Assembly (NCBI RefSeq): GCF_008763945.1 | Contig: NZ_VTQH01000002.1 | Location: forward strand, 281,657 to 345,656 | Origin: Microbacterium testaceum StLB037 | Lineage (GTDB): Bacteria; Actinomycetota; Actinomycetes; Actinomycetales; Microbacteriaceae | Length of the DNA stretch: 64,000 nt | Direction of reading: 5' to 3' | Part shown: in pieces, positions 24,695 to 33,673 of the stretch | Layout: every line of letters starts with the position of its first letter | Numbering within the stretch: position 1 is the stretch's first letter | The notes under the pieces: generated by a model | Database searches by the model: none | Seen by the model: only the letters and a program-made list of their open reading frames with translations | Told to the model about the DNA's origin: nothing | Translations under genes and position numbers: made by a program

Positions 24695-25149
24695 GCATGA
24701 GATTCATCCAGCGTGTCATCTCCATGACGGCAGTCGCGACGGCGGCAGTGACGCTGGCGGGCTGTTTCTCCGTGGGCGGCCCCACTCAAGACGAACGGGC
24801 GGCGCAACTGGCCGCTGAGCTCGAGGGCGGCGGGCTCGGGGTGTCCCAGGCGGAGGTGTCCTATCAGGATTCGTTCTCGGGTGATCTGACCGTGACGGTG
24901 ACCCTCGAAGACGGTGTCATCGAGCCGGGGCTCAGTGTGTCCGCTCAGACGCTCGGCCCCATCCTCGGAGTGATGGCGCGAGGTGCGGAGAATATGCGCG
25001 TCGGGGCTGCGGGTTTCTATGCGCAGGATGACGAGGGTGTCGATGTCTCGATGGTGACGGCCGCTAACGACCTCGGAATCGGTGACGCTATCCGTGGACG
25101 CTCCCTCTCTCTGTCGGGGGCGAAGCTCGAGCAATTGGCGAAGCAGTGA
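24691..25149 (+). CDS. Lipoprotein of the ESX-like operon, possible immunity or adaptor
   Basis: A 152-aa protein with a signal peptide and lipobox LAGC (lipidated Cys25), then a small domain of alternating strands and helices (EVSYQDSFSGDLTVTVTLEDG). No enzyme motif is visible and I do not recognise the fold. It starts inside the stop of the previous gene (ATGA). A surface lipoprotein as last gene of a toxin-like operon is a usual place for an immunity protein, but that is inference. Confidence 0.6.
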   Translation: MSMRFIQRVISMTAVATAAVTLAGCFSVGGPTQDERAAQLAAELEGGGLGVSQAEVSYQDSFSGDLTVTVTLEDGVIEPGLSVSAQTLGPILGVMARGAENMRVGAAGFYAQDDEGVDVSMVTAANDLGIGDAIRGRSLSLSGAKLEQLAKQ

Positions 25150-25331
25150 GCCCATCGCACGGCGGTCACGCCCTGAGGAAAGGCGGTCTCGGTCTCGTTG
25201 CCGCGACGGTTGCCCTCGGGTTCGATCGATTACGCCGGAATCCGGCTGCCGAGCTCGGGCTCCGAAAAGCCCCCGACGAGGATTCCCTGACGCCGGTGGC
25301 GGAGGAATGTACCTCCTACGCCAAGAAGTGA
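25146..25331 (+). CDS. Doubtful 61-aa open frame coupled to the lipoprotein gene
   Basis: A GTG frame overlapping the lipoprotein stop in GTGA. The product is basic, without a clear helix, signal peptide or motif. It may be a real small protein or the degraded end of the acquired operon. The following 93 bp up to the DMT gene hold no recognisable feature. Confidence 0.25.
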   Translation: MSPSHGGHALRKGGLGLVAATVALGFDRLRRNPAAELGLRKAPDEDSLTPVAEECTSYAKK

Positions 25332-25424
25332 GTCGCTCAAGGGCCTGAGCACCCGGCGGTACGGCGTCCTCCACGACGAGCTCTATCGACGACGGGCCCT
25401 CGTCAAACCCTCGAGAAAAACGGC

Positions 25425-26387
25425 CTACTTCACCCGAGGCTTCGCCGGCTTCCCGTCCGCCGTGACTTCGGGGTGGTGCTTGGTCAGCTGGATCACGCCC
25501 CAGGTGGCGATCGCGCCGGCGATGACGAACCCGATCAGCGCCCACGCGGGGGCCGTCGACGCCTCGCCGAGCACCAGAAGGCCGATCAGCACGGCGACGA
25601 TCGGGTCGATGACGGTGAGCCCGGCGATCACCAGGTCGGGCGGGCCGACCGAGTACGCCGTCTGCACGAAGTAGGCGCCGACGGCGACCGCGGCGAGCAG
25701 CGCCACGAGGCACAGCAGGGTCAGCCACTCGAAGTTGCCGGCCTGAGCGCGGCTGATGACGACCTTGGCGAGCGTCGCGACGAAGCCGTAGATGACGCCC
25801 GCGGCCATGATGTAGAACAGCGCCTGCGCGCGGCGGCGCACGAGCACCCAGAACACGCCGAAGACGATGACGACGACGGCCAGGATGCCGAGGATGATTC
25901 CGAGCTCGCGTTCGGTGACGACGTGCTCGGTGGCGAAGAACGCCGCGATCGTCACGAAGATGAAGATGCCGCCCACGCACAGCGCGATCGCGATGAGCGA
26001 CTGCCGGGTGGGTTTCTGCCCGGACACCCGCGCGTTCAGCACGGTCGTGATGACGAGTGCGATGGCGCCGAGCGGCTGCACGAGGATCAGCGGGGCCACC
26101 GACAGAGCCGAGAGCTGGCATACGATCGCGAGTCCGAGCATGACGGTCCCTGCGACCCACGAAGGCCTCGTGAGAAGCGAGGTGAGCTGCTTGCGCGAGA
26201 GGCCACCGCTGGTCTTGCCTGAGAGGCGTTCGACCTTCTGCACGCCCCGGTGCTGGTACTGCGCACCGAACGACATGAACACCGCGCCGAGAAGGGCCAG
26301 CGGGATGCCGAGCAGGATACGGGGATCGCGGAAGACACCGACGAGTTGGTCGATTCCGTCGCTGAGGGTGGCATCGAGCGGGATCAC
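25425..26387 (-). CDS. DMT-superfamily (EamA-like) membrane transporter
   Basis: A 320-aa protein with about nine or ten membrane helices in two homologous halves, including LQPLGAIALVITTVLNARVSGQKP-like and GLTVIDPIVAVLIGLLVLGE segments typical of the EamA permease fold. The second-half motif with a Pro and Glu (DPIVAVLIG...GE) is conserved in exporters. Substrate unknown. The GTG start at 26387 follows TATCGT by 6 nt (26399-26394), so transcription is likely leaderless. It is divergent from def. Confidence 0.85.
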   Translation of the reverse strand: MIPLDATLSDGIDQLVGVFRDPRILLGIPLALLGAVFMSFGAQYQHRGVQKVERLSGKTSGGLSRKQLTSLLTRPSWVAGTVMLGLAIVCQLSALSVAPLILVQPLGAIALVITTVLNARVSGQKPTRQSLIAIALCVGGIFIFVTIAAFFATEHVVTERELGIILGILAVVVIVFGVFWVLVRRRAQALFYIMAAGVIYGFVATLAKVVISRAQAGNFEWLTLLCLVALLAAVAVGAYFVQTAYSVGPPDLVIAGLTVIDPIVAVLIGLLVLGEASTAPAWALIGFVIAGAIATWGVIQLTKHHPEVTADGKPAKPRVK

Positions 26388-26428
26388 CCTCCGACGATAG
26401 CCCGCCGCCCGCTGGATAGGCTGGAGAC

Positions 26429-26995
26429 GTGGCCGTACTCCCGATTCGCATCATGGGCGATCCCGTGCTGCATGCTCCCGCTGCCCGCGTCGACGAGATC
26501 ACCGACGAGGTGCGCACGCTCGTCGCCGACATGTTCGAGACGATGGATGCCGCGCCCGGCGTGGGCCTGGCGGCTCCGCAGGTGGGGGTGGGCCTGCGCA
26601 TCTTCACCTACACCTACGAGGACGACGAGGGTCAGCCCTGGCGCGGGGTCGTCATCAACCCCGAGCTGTGGATCCGTCCCCTCGAGCCCGGCTACCCCGA
26701 CCCCGACGAGGAGAGTGAGGGGTGCCTGTCGTTCCCCGGCGAGCGCTTCCCCCTGCGCCGTTCCGAGTCGGCGCTCCTCACCGGCACCGATCTCGAGGGC
26801 CACGCGGTGCGTATCGAGGTCTCGGGATGGCGGGCGCGGATCCTGCAGCACGAGTTCGATCACCTCGACGGCATCCTGTATGTGGATCGCCTCGACGAGG
26901 ACGACAGCCGGGTGGCGGCCAAGATCGCGAAGAAGCGCAAGTGGGGCAAGCCCGGCGCCTCGTGGATGCCGGGTGTCGACGACATCGACGCGTGA
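26429..26995 (+). CDS. def: Peptide deformylase
   Basis: Removes the formyl group from the N-terminal Met of new proteins. The 188-aa protein has all three metal/active-site motifs: GVGLAAPQVG, EGCLSFPG (Cys ligand) and QHEFDHLDG (two His ligands and Glu). TAGGCT at 26417-26422 lies 6 nt before the GTG, a leaderless arrangement. Confidence 0.96.
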   Translation: MAVLPIRIMGDPVLHAPAARVDEITDEVRTLVADMFETMDAAPGVGLAAPQVGVGLRIFTYTYEDDEGQPWRGVVINPELWIRPLEPGYPDPDEESEGCLSFPGERFPLRRSESALLTGTDLEGHAVRIEVSGWRARILQHEFDHLDGILYVDRLDEDDSRVAAKIAKKRKWGKPGASWMPGVDDIDA

Positions 26996-27016
26996 TCGGC
27001 GCCCCGCGGGGCGGCG

Positions 27017-28321
27017 TCAGCTTTCGATGATGTTCGGGGCGAAGCGGCAGTAGTAGTCGGTGATGGGTCCGTCGGATTCGCGGATCCCGACCCCGTACGC
27101 TTCCTGGTCGATCACCCAGGATCCAAGGACGGGGTGGTTGCTGCCGTTCGACCCCGGGAAGTCGGGTAGCTCGTGGTATTGCTGCCAGACGCGCTCCCGG
27201 CCCGCGCCCTCGCGGCGGTACTCCTGCCCGTTCGAGGTGACACTGCCGTCGCGGCGATGCACCCGGATGCCGTCGCCTTCTCGGCCGAAGACCGGTTTGA
27301 CGACGAAGTCGGTCATACCGTTCGGCCCGTCGGCGTAGGCCGGCAGCAGGTTGGGGTGTCCGGGGAACAGTCGCCAGAGGGCTACGAGCAGGAGCTTGTT
27401 CGACAGGAACATCTTCCAGGCGGGTTCGTACCACCGGCCGAAGAGTCCGCGGCCCGCGATGAGCAGGGCGCCGAACTCCTGGTCGCCGACGACGCGGTCC
27501 TCGCCCGAGACGAGGTCCTCCCAGGGGTAGAGCTTGAAGAGGTTCCGGATGACGGGGTACTGGGTGCCCGGGGTGTCGCCGGGCAGCGCCGCGATGCTGC
27601 GGGAGGAGCCCCACGGCTCGGGCACGCCGACGAACTGCCGCGCGCCGTGGTGCCAGCCGATCTCCTTCATCTCGATGCCGGTGTGCTCCCACCCGGCCTC
27701 CCCCGCGAGATCACGCATGTAGGCGACGGTGTCCCAGTCCTCGCCGTAGGTGTCGGCATCCGAGTGCGCGACGAACAGCCGCCCGCCCTCGCCCTCTTCG
27801 AGGGAGCGGTGGAGCAGGGTGCGCCAGCGCGCGACGAGGGCTTCGTGCAGACCGTTCCACTGATCGCTATCGGCGGGCAGGTCGCCGCTCTTGATCCGGT
27901 CCTGCAGCCAGAACCACTGGGTGACCGAGGCCTCGATCAGTCCGGTCGGCGTATCGCCGTTGTACTCGAGCATCTTCGCGGGCGAGCCGTCGCCGGCGTA
28001 GGCGAGGTCGAAGCGGGCGTAGACGTCGGGTTCGTCCTGCTCGAGCGACCACTGCGCGAGCTCGAACGCCTTCGGGCTGAGCCCGAGATGACCGAGTGCC
28101 CCGGATGCCATGTACCTGGCCGCCTCCAGGCACATGCGATGCAGCTCTTCGGTCTGCTTCTCGAGTGCTTCGACCTCGGGCAGGGTGAAGACGTAGGCGG
28201 CGCCGTCGTTCCAATACTCCACGGCCGTGCCGTCGTCGCGCAGCGAACGCGAGTAGATCAGTCCGGACTGCTTGATCGTCCGCTCCCAGTCGGGGCGCGG
28301 GTCGAGCTCGATGCGCCGCAT
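27017..28321 (-). CDS. Glutathionylspermidine synthase-like ATP-grasp protein (YgiC-like)
   Basis: A 434-aa protein of the GSP_synth ATP-grasp group: MLEYNGDTPTGL, DDFVVKPVFGREG (Lys for ATP) and DQEAYGVGIRE are its signature stretches. In E. coli the relatives YgiC and YjfC lack the amidase half and their reaction is unsettled. Actinobacteria do not usually make glutathionylspermidine, so another peptide-like ligation is likely. It is coupled by TGATG to the lipoprotein gene before it, as ygiB-ygiC in E. coli. Confidence 0.85.
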   Translation of the reverse strand: MRRIELDPRPDWERTIKQSGLIYSRSLRDDGTAVEYWNDGAAYVFTLPEVEALEKQTEELHRMCLEAARYMASGALGHLGLSPKAFELAQWSLEQDEPDVYARFDLAYAGDGSPAKMLEYNGDTPTGLIEASVTQWFWLQDRIKSGDLPADSDQWNGLHEALVARWRTLLHRSLEEGEGGRLFVAHSDADTYGEDWDTVAYMRDLAGEAGWEHTGIEMKEIGWHHGARQFVGVPEPWGSSRSIAALPGDTPGTQYPVIRNLFKLYPWEDLVSGEDRVVGDQEFGALLIAGRGLFGRWYEPAWKMFLSNKLLLVALWRLFPGHPNLLPAYADGPNGMTDFVVKPVFGREGDGIRVHRRDGSVTSNGQEYRREGAGRERVWQQYHELPDFPGSNGSNHPVLGSWVIDQEAYGVGIRESDGPITDYYCRFAPNIIES

Positions 28322-28695
28322 CAGCCGCCGTGGCTTCCGTCGGAGCCCGAGCCACCGAAGCCGCCGCGTGAGACGCTCGCCCCGTCGCTGGAGATCCCGC
28401 GAGCCGCGGTCTTGCCCGAGGGGAGGGTGTCCGCCCCTCCGGTCGCGGGCTGACCCACCGCGGGAACCGTGCGGCTGCTCGATCCGAGCGGCAGGTAGTA
28501 CCAGTGGGCGCTACCGCCGTGGTTGTTGCAGTCGTCGTCGGGCAGCCGCTTCTCGGTGGAGTTGTCGCGGCAGATCTGGGCGTAGTCCTCCGAGACGTTG
28601 GCGCCTTGACCGCAGCCGGTGAGGGTCGCGGCGATCGCGGCGACGACGCCGACGGTGACGGTGCGCGAGGCGCGGCGACGCACGACGGGCTGCAT
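28321..28695 (-). CDS. DUF1190/YgiB-like lipoprotein
   Basis: A 124-aa protein with signal peptide and lipobox LTGC (Cys about residue 27), one or two further Cys, a Trp-Tyr-Tyr patch and a Ser/Gly-rich tail with SRGGFGGSG, the typical end of YgiB proteins. The ATG at 28695 is used since AAGGAG lies 6 nt upstream. It precedes and overlaps the YgiC-like gene, the same pair as in enterobacteria. Function unknown; a role in envelope biology is suspected. Confidence 0.75.
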   Translation of the reverse strand: MQPVVRRRASRTVTVGVVAAIAATLTGCGQGANVSEDYAQICRDNSTEKRLPDDDCNNHGGSAHWYYLPLGSSSRTVPAVGQPATGGADTLPSGKTAARGISSDGASVSRGGFGGSGSDGSHGG

Positions 28696-28766
28696 GGGGG
28701 GACTCCTTCGGAGAGACCGGTTCGGCGTGAGGGCGCCGTCATTCTCGCACCCGTGATCGGGTGGTG

Positions 28767-29435
28767 TCATGTGCGGCGTTCGTGGCGCCGAGGGAAGACG
28801 TGCGACGGGGCGCCGGAGGCCGGCATCCATTCGCAGGAAAAGCTGCCGCGGTAGCCGAAGAGGAAGCCGAAGCGGTCGTTGTCGACCCGCATGTCGACCT
28901 GGAACCGGCCGTCGGTGTCGTCGAAACGTTCGCGCAGGGTGGCGCGGCCGCTGAAGAGCATCGGGAAACGGAAGGCGATCGGACCCTCGTAGAAACGCTG
29001 TCCTCCCGAACGCAGGAGCAGTCCGCCGTCGTCGTCCACCGCCAGGTCGAGGTCGACGGCGAGGTGCTGGTGGGTGCCGAGGTAGTCGACGACGCGGCCG
29101 TCATGGAGGATCATCGTCGCGTCGAAGCGGGCGGGGCGCCCGCCCACCTCGTACTCGCGGACGAACGTGACCGTCTCGCGCCCGAACGGGTCGAGGTAGG
29201 GGCTGTTCCAGATGGTGAAGGGGACGTTCTCGCCCACCGTCGGCACGAGGATGTTCCGCAGCGTGCCGAACTGGAGGAACGGGACGGTCCACCACGGTCC
29301 GCGACGGATCTCGCTCATGACGCCGCGTCCGACGCACGCCTGTCCGTCGTCGAGGCCGACGCCGAAGCGGCGTTGCATCATCGGGTGCAGGCGGTCGAAG
29401 TCCGCGCCCATCGCCCGGGCGAAGATCGAGGTCAT
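28767..29435 (-). CDS. DUF4166 domain protein
   Basis: A 222-aa soluble protein matching DUF4166: FDRLHPMMQRRFGV at the N-terminus and GRFQVDMRVDNDRFGFLFGYRGSF near the end. The family is often fused or adjacent to NAD-dependent epimerases or lipid-related proteins; its function is unknown. The ATG overlaps the SRPBCC stop in ATGA, so the two are coupled. Confidence 0.82.
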   Translation of the reverse strand: MTSIFARAMGADFDRLHPMMQRRFGVGLDDGQACVGRGVMSEIRRGPWWTVPFLQFGTLRNILVPTVGENVPFTIWNSPYLDPFGRETVTFVREYEVGGRPARFDATMILHDGRVVDYLGTHQHLAVDLDLAVDDDGGLLLRSGGQRFYEGPIAFRFPMLFSGRATLRERFDDTDGRFQVDMRVDNDRFGFLFGYRGSFSCEWMPASGAPSHVFPRRHERRT

Positions 29436-30049
29436 CGGTGGCCTCCCGGCGCAGGCAGGGCCGCGAGCGTCGCGGGCGCGTCGTCGAGCGCGCGGCGTCG
29501 GTGCGGGGGGATCCGCTCGCAGCGCGAGGCCCGAGGGCGGTCTTTCCGCCAGAACGCGGCGGCATGCGCGAGCGACCAGCGCTCGGGCTCGACACCGATT
29601 TCGAGCCACAGGCGCAGGCGGTCGAAGCTCCACGCGGTCGCCCACCCCACGAGCGGACGGACGATCACATCGAGCGGGCCCCACCCCGCCGCGTAGTCGT
29701 AGCCGGTGGAGAAGCGGATGCCGTCGTCCACCGGCTCGTAGCGCCAGTATCCGCGACCGTCGCGTAGGGGTGACAGCCGGTCGGCGGTGGTGAACCGCAG
29801 AGCGGAGGTGCGGCTGCCGTCGGGGCGGGAGCTCTCGCCGATGCTGATGCCGTCGCCGCGGACGGTGTGCAGGGGCGTTCGCCTTTCGTAGACGAAGCGT
29901 GCGGCGCCGTCCGGGGTGCTGTCGGTGGGCGTGATCTTCGAGAAGCGGACATCCCAGCGCACGTGGTGCGACGGGTCCTGCGTGGCCGTCCACACCTCGT
30001 CGAGCGTCGCGCGGATGGTCGTCGCGACGTAGATCCCCCGTGCCCCCAT
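29432..30049 (-). CDS. SRPBCC-family lipid/ligand-binding protein
   Basis: A 205-aa START/Bet-v1-like protein: TTIRATLDEVWTATQDPSHHVRWDVRF is the usual first strand and helix, and WGPLDVIVRPLVGWATAWSFDRLRLWLE the long C-terminal helix of the hydrophobic cup. Ligand unknown. Coupled to the DUF4166 gene. TAGGCT (30061-30056) lies 6 nt before the ATG, a leaderless start. Confidence 0.78.
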   Translation of the reverse strand: MGARGIYVATTIRATLDEVWTATQDPSHHVRWDVRFSKITPTDSTPDGAARFVYERRTPLHTVRGDGISIGESSRPDGSRTSALRFTTADRLSPLRDGRGYWRYEPVDDGIRFSTGYDYAAGWGPLDVIVRPLVGWATAWSFDRLRLWLEIGVEPERWSLAHAAAFWRKDRPRASRCERIPPHRRRALDDAPATLAALPAPGGHR

Positions 30050-30104
30050 GGCGCCAGCCTAGGCGTCTCGAGGAGGCGCTCCGTTCATCCCGTGGCGGGC
30101 GTCG

Positions 30105-31037
30105 TCAGCGCGACGCGAAGGAGTGCAGGGCGAGGTCGTCGCTGAGGGCCTCGCTCGCGAGGCGCCCGCGTACGCTCGTCCCCTGCGCGTCGAGGGGCGG
30201 GCTCACCACCGCGGCGCCGAGGCGACCGGGTGCGGCCAGCACGAGGGCACCCGACACGCTGGATTTCGCCGGGATGCCGACCGCGCGCATCCAGCGCCCC
30301 GAGCCGTCGTACACCCCGCAGGTGGCCATGACCGAGACGACATCGCGCGCCACCCGTTCGGGCACGACCCGTTTCCCCGTGCGGGGGTTCACGCCGCCGA
30401 GCGCGAGTGTGGCGCCCATGACGGCGAGGGTCCCGGCATCCACCTGCGTCGCGCACGCGCGGGCGTACACGGCGACGGTGTCGTCGGCGGAGGGCTCGAG
30501 GGTGCCCTCCGCGCGCATCAGGTGCGCCAGGGCGTGGTTGCGGTCGCCGAGGAGGTGCTCGTTGTGGGCGACGTCCTCGTCGACATCGAGCTCTCGCCCG
30601 GCGAAGGCCGCGAGGCCGCGCGCGATGCGGGCGCTTCGCGCCTCGGCGCCGGCGCCGTCGACGAGCGAGGCGGTCAGCAGTGCCCCCGCGTTGACCATGG
30701 GGTTCGGCGGTCGTCCCGTGCCGCTTTCGAGCTTGATGGCGTCGAACGACTCCCCCGTCGGTTCGATGCCCACACGGTCCAGGGCCGTCCCGCCGGTGTC
30801 GAGCAGGGCGAGGGCGAACAGGAACGGCTTGACGGCGGACTGCACGCTGAACGGGATGTCCGCCTGCTTGCTCGATCGCACCGTCCCGTCGGGCAAAGCG
30901 AGGGCGAGAGCGCAGAGGTCGGGGTCGGCGTCGGCGAGCTGCGGGATGCTGTCGTCGACCTCTCCCCCGCGTTCGGGCACCAGGCGGGTTCGCAGGGCGT
31001 CGAGGTCGTAGGAGCGGGCGTCGGGAGGCGAGGTCAC
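30105..31037 (-). CDS. glsA: Glutaminase
   Basis: Hydrolyses glutamine to glutamate and ammonia. The 310-aa protein belongs to the serine-dependent glutaminase family: SVQSAVKPF holds the nucleophile Ser and Lys, NPMVNAGALL the substrate-binding Asn, and GIPAKSSVSGAL the C-terminal loop. The GTG at 31037 gives the normal length (about 308-310); a Gly-rich GGGGGA lies directly before it and GAGGCT 6 nt upstream may be a -10. Confidence 0.92.
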   Translation of the reverse strand: MTSPPDARSYDLDALRTRLVPERGGEVDDSIPQLADADPDLCALALALPDGTVRSSKQADIPFSVQSAVKPFLFALALLDTGGTALDRVGIEPTGESFDAIKLESGTGRPPNPMVNAGALLTASLVDGAGAEARSARIARGLAAFAGRELDVDEDVAHNEHLLGDRNHALAHLMRAEGTLEPSADDTVAVYARACATQVDAGTLAVMGATLALGGVNPRTGKRVVPERVARDVVSVMATCGVYDGSGRWMRAVGIPAKSSVSGALVLAAPGRLGAAVVSPPLDAQGTSVRGRLASEALSDDLALHSFASR

Positions 31038-31081
31038 TCCCCCAGCCTCGCAGTCGCGCCGGGGGGTCGGGGCCGGAGCGG

Positions 31082-33421
31082 TCAGAACAGGCCTCGCGCC
31101 GCGAGCTCGCCGCGAAGGATCGGCGTGAGTCGTTCCGCGAACGCCGGCGTGATGTGGGTGTCGTCGTAGCGCACCGGGGTGTCGCCCGCGAAGGCGGGGC
31201 ACACGCCCTGCCAGCAGCTGAACGGCAGCGAAGTGATCGCCGCGTCGCCGGTCTCGGCGGCCCGGGCCTCGGTCGCCGTCTCCATCTGCGTCCACACGTC
31301 GTCGATGCCCGCCAGACACGCCGACGGCCCGGTCAGCGGCGAGACGCAACGCCCCAGGTCGACACCGTGCGGCGGAGGCGCGAGGTACACCGTGCGGCCG
31401 GAGGGTGCCCACCCGGTGACCTCGGAGGCGATGGCGGATGCCAGCTCCCCGGCGCCCAGATCCTGCCCGTCGACCGAGCGGCCCAGGGTGAACGCGTTCG
31501 ACACGACGAGCAGGTCGGCGGGAGAGGCGCCGATCATCGCCGCGACATCGGTCTTGCGGGCCGTGCACGCGGCCATGACCGCCGGGTCGCGGCTCTCGAT
31601 GAGGACGTCGGTGAAGCGGCATCCGTACATCCCCACCGTGGTCACCCGCCAGGCTCCCCCGCTGTCTTCGGCGAGCTTCGCGAACGCCGGTGCGTAGGCC
31701 ATCGCGCTCGAGTCGCCCACGAGGTAGAGGTGCCGCGGGGCGTCGGCCGAGCCCCAGGTGCAGCGTGCGGCGTCGAGGGCGACGTCGGGGGTGAAACAGT
31801 CTCGCGCACGGTTCGCCGACGACGACGAGCGCTGCACGTCGTCGAGCGAGGGGTGCAGCTCGGGCCAGGCGGTCGCCGTGGTCGCGGCGGCGAGCTCGGC
31901 CTGCAGCGTGGAGAGCGCGTCTCCGGCGTCGGCGGCGACGTCGGCCGCGGACGGTGCGGCAGCGGGGAGCCCCGGCAGCGTGGGAGCGCCGAACGCGAGC
32001 ATGACGGCGAGCGCCGTGGCGCCCGCGCCGATTGCGAGGGTGACCCCGGCCATCGCCACGCGCGGGGCGAAGCGCGCCCGCCAGGCGGCCCACGCGGCGG
32101 AGGCGTCGGGGGTGACGGATGCCGGGGGTCGTGGCATCCGTTCCGCTTCCGGCTGTGGTGCGGGCTCCGGCTCGACGACGACCGCCCGCTCCGGCGGGGT
32201 GGGGGTCGCACCGCGAGAGCCCGGGTAGTAGCGCTGGCCGGGGACGTACCCAGCGGGCCGTGAGGCGAGTGCGCTCGGTCGTCGCGGGGCGGGCTCCGGG
32301 GCGACGGGGGCCTCGGCTACCTCGAGTTGCGGGCGTGACGCGGAGGGGGTCGCCGCCCAGGGCGAGCGGTGGAGCGGCTGCTCGACACCGAGGAAGGTCG
32401 CGACCGTGAGCACGACCATCGCGAGCACCGTGATGCCCGTCGCCGCGGGGCCGGGCGCGAGCAGCACTCCGGCGAACACGATCACCGGCAGGTGCCAGAG
32501 GTACAGCGAATACGACAGGTCGCCGATCGTCACGGCCAGGGGGTTGGTGAGGACGAAGAGGTGCCGCTGGCGAGGGTCGCCGCCGATGCCTCCCGCGATC
32601 GTGAGAGCGGCGCCGAGCACGGGGAGGACGGCCCCGGGAGCCGGGAACGGGTCGGCCGGGTCGATGACGAAGAACGCGGCGACGATCAGCCCCGCACCGA
32701 CCCAGGCGAGGGGGACCCGCAGCGCCGTCGGCATCCGGGCGAGGATGGGGGCGGCAGCGGCGATGACGGCTCCGGTGGCGAGCTCGCCCGCCCGCGTCAG
32801 CGTGGAGAAGTACGCCAGGCGCGCATCGACCGGTGTCTGCACGACGGCGAAGATCCCGGATGCCACGACCACCGCTCCCGCGAGCACCCCGACGCCCACT
32901 CGGCCGCCCCGTGCGCGGCGCGCCGAGACCGAGACGGCGGCAACCGCGAGCAGGACGAGCACCGGCCACGCGAGCGAGAACTGCTCCTCGACCGAGAGCG
33001 ACCAGAAGTGCTGGAGCGGCGAGACGTCGGTGGTGGCGAAGTAGTCTCGGCCCTCGAATCCGAAACGCCAGTTCGAGACGAGACCGACCGCCGAGAGGGC
33101 GTCGCCCAGCGTTCTCTCGGCGCGCACGGGGGTGAAGACGACGAACGCCGCGCCCACGACGGCCGCCAGCACCACGAGGGCGGCGGGCAGCAGGCGCTTC
33201 ACGCGACGCGCGAAGAAGGCACCCAGGCGCACGGTCCCGTGGCCGCGGAGGTCGGCGAGCAGGATGCCGGTGACCAGGAACCCCGAAAGGACGAAGAAGA
33301 CGTCGACACCGACGAAACCGCCCCGGGGCCAGCCGGTCAGATGCGTGGCGACGACGGCGACGACCGCGAGAGCGCGGAGCCCCTGCAGATCGCGACGTAC
33401 GCGGGAGGCGGGGGCGGGCAC
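31082..33421 (-). CDS. OafA/YrhL-type acyltransferase with C-terminal SGNH domain
   Basis: A 779-aa membrane protein. Residues 1-370 form the acyltransferase-3 domain with about ten helices; the hallmark pieces are RDLQGLRALAVVAVVATH, GVDVFFVLSGFL and FWSLSVEEQF. A Pro/Arg-rich cytoplasmic linker with an extra helix (about 450-475) leads to an SGNH-hydrolase-like domain (about 530-775) with GDSSAM and the terminal DDTHITPAF holding Asp and His. Such enzymes O-acylate wall polysaccharides, peptidoglycan or exported lipids. GAGAGGA lies about 7 nt before the GTG start. Confidence 0.9.
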   Translation of the reverse strand: MPAPASRVRRDLQGLRALAVVAVVATHLTGWPRGGFVGVDVFFVLSGFLVTGILLADLRGHGTVRLGAFFARRVKRLLPAALVVLAAVVGAAFVVFTPVRAERTLGDALSAVGLVSNWRFGFEGRDYFATTDVSPLQHFWSLSVEEQFSLAWPVLVLLAVAAVSVSARRARGGRVGVGVLAGAVVVASGIFAVVQTPVDARLAYFSTLTRAGELATGAVIAAAAPILARMPTALRVPLAWVGAGLIVAAFFVIDPADPFPAPGAVLPVLGAALTIAGGIGGDPRQRHLFVLTNPLAVTIGDLSYSLYLWHLPVIVFAGVLLAPGPAATGITVLAMVVLTVATFLGVEQPLHRSPWAATPSASRPQLEVAEAPVAPEPAPRRPSALASRPAGYVPGQRYYPGSRGATPTPPERAVVVEPEPAPQPEAERMPRPPASVTPDASAAWAAWRARFAPRVAMAGVTLAIGAGATALAVMLAFGAPTLPGLPAAAPSAADVAADAGDALSTLQAELAAATTATAWPELHPSLDDVQRSSSSANRARDCFTPDVALDAARCTWGSADAPRHLYLVGDSSAMAYAPAFAKLAEDSGGAWRVTTVGMYGCRFTDVLIESRDPAVMAACTARKTDVAAMIGASPADLLVVSNAFTLGRSVDGQDLGAGELASAIASEVTGWAPSGRTVYLAPPPHGVDLGRCVSPLTGPSACLAGIDDVWTQMETATEARAAETGDAAITSLPFSCWQGVCPAFAGDTPVRYDDTHITPAFAERLTPILRGELAARGLF

Positions 33422-33673
33422 GTCGGATCCTCTCGGGCCGGCGTCGGCGGCCGGAGCGAGCTTAGTGGAACCGCTCCCATGCCCGCAGGGGCCGTCCCTC
33501 CCGCGCAGACGCGGTGGACGAGGAACGAAGGAGCGGGGGTGGCATTATGCGCACTCGGTGGGGGCCCCGCTACCCCCGGCCTCCGGAGGCCGCGCGGGCA
33601 TAGTCTCCGACGCAACGGATGCGTCCCGGCATCCGCTCTCCTCGCCGACAGGCGGACCCGCTCGAAGGATGCG

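Noticed and set aside
32369-33673. An N-terminal extension of 435 residues in frame with the Ser/Thr kinase
   Set aside because: It reads antisense to the acyltransferase, is mostly Arg, Asp, Glu and Gly, and the kinase has its own ribosome-binding site and normal start at 33674.
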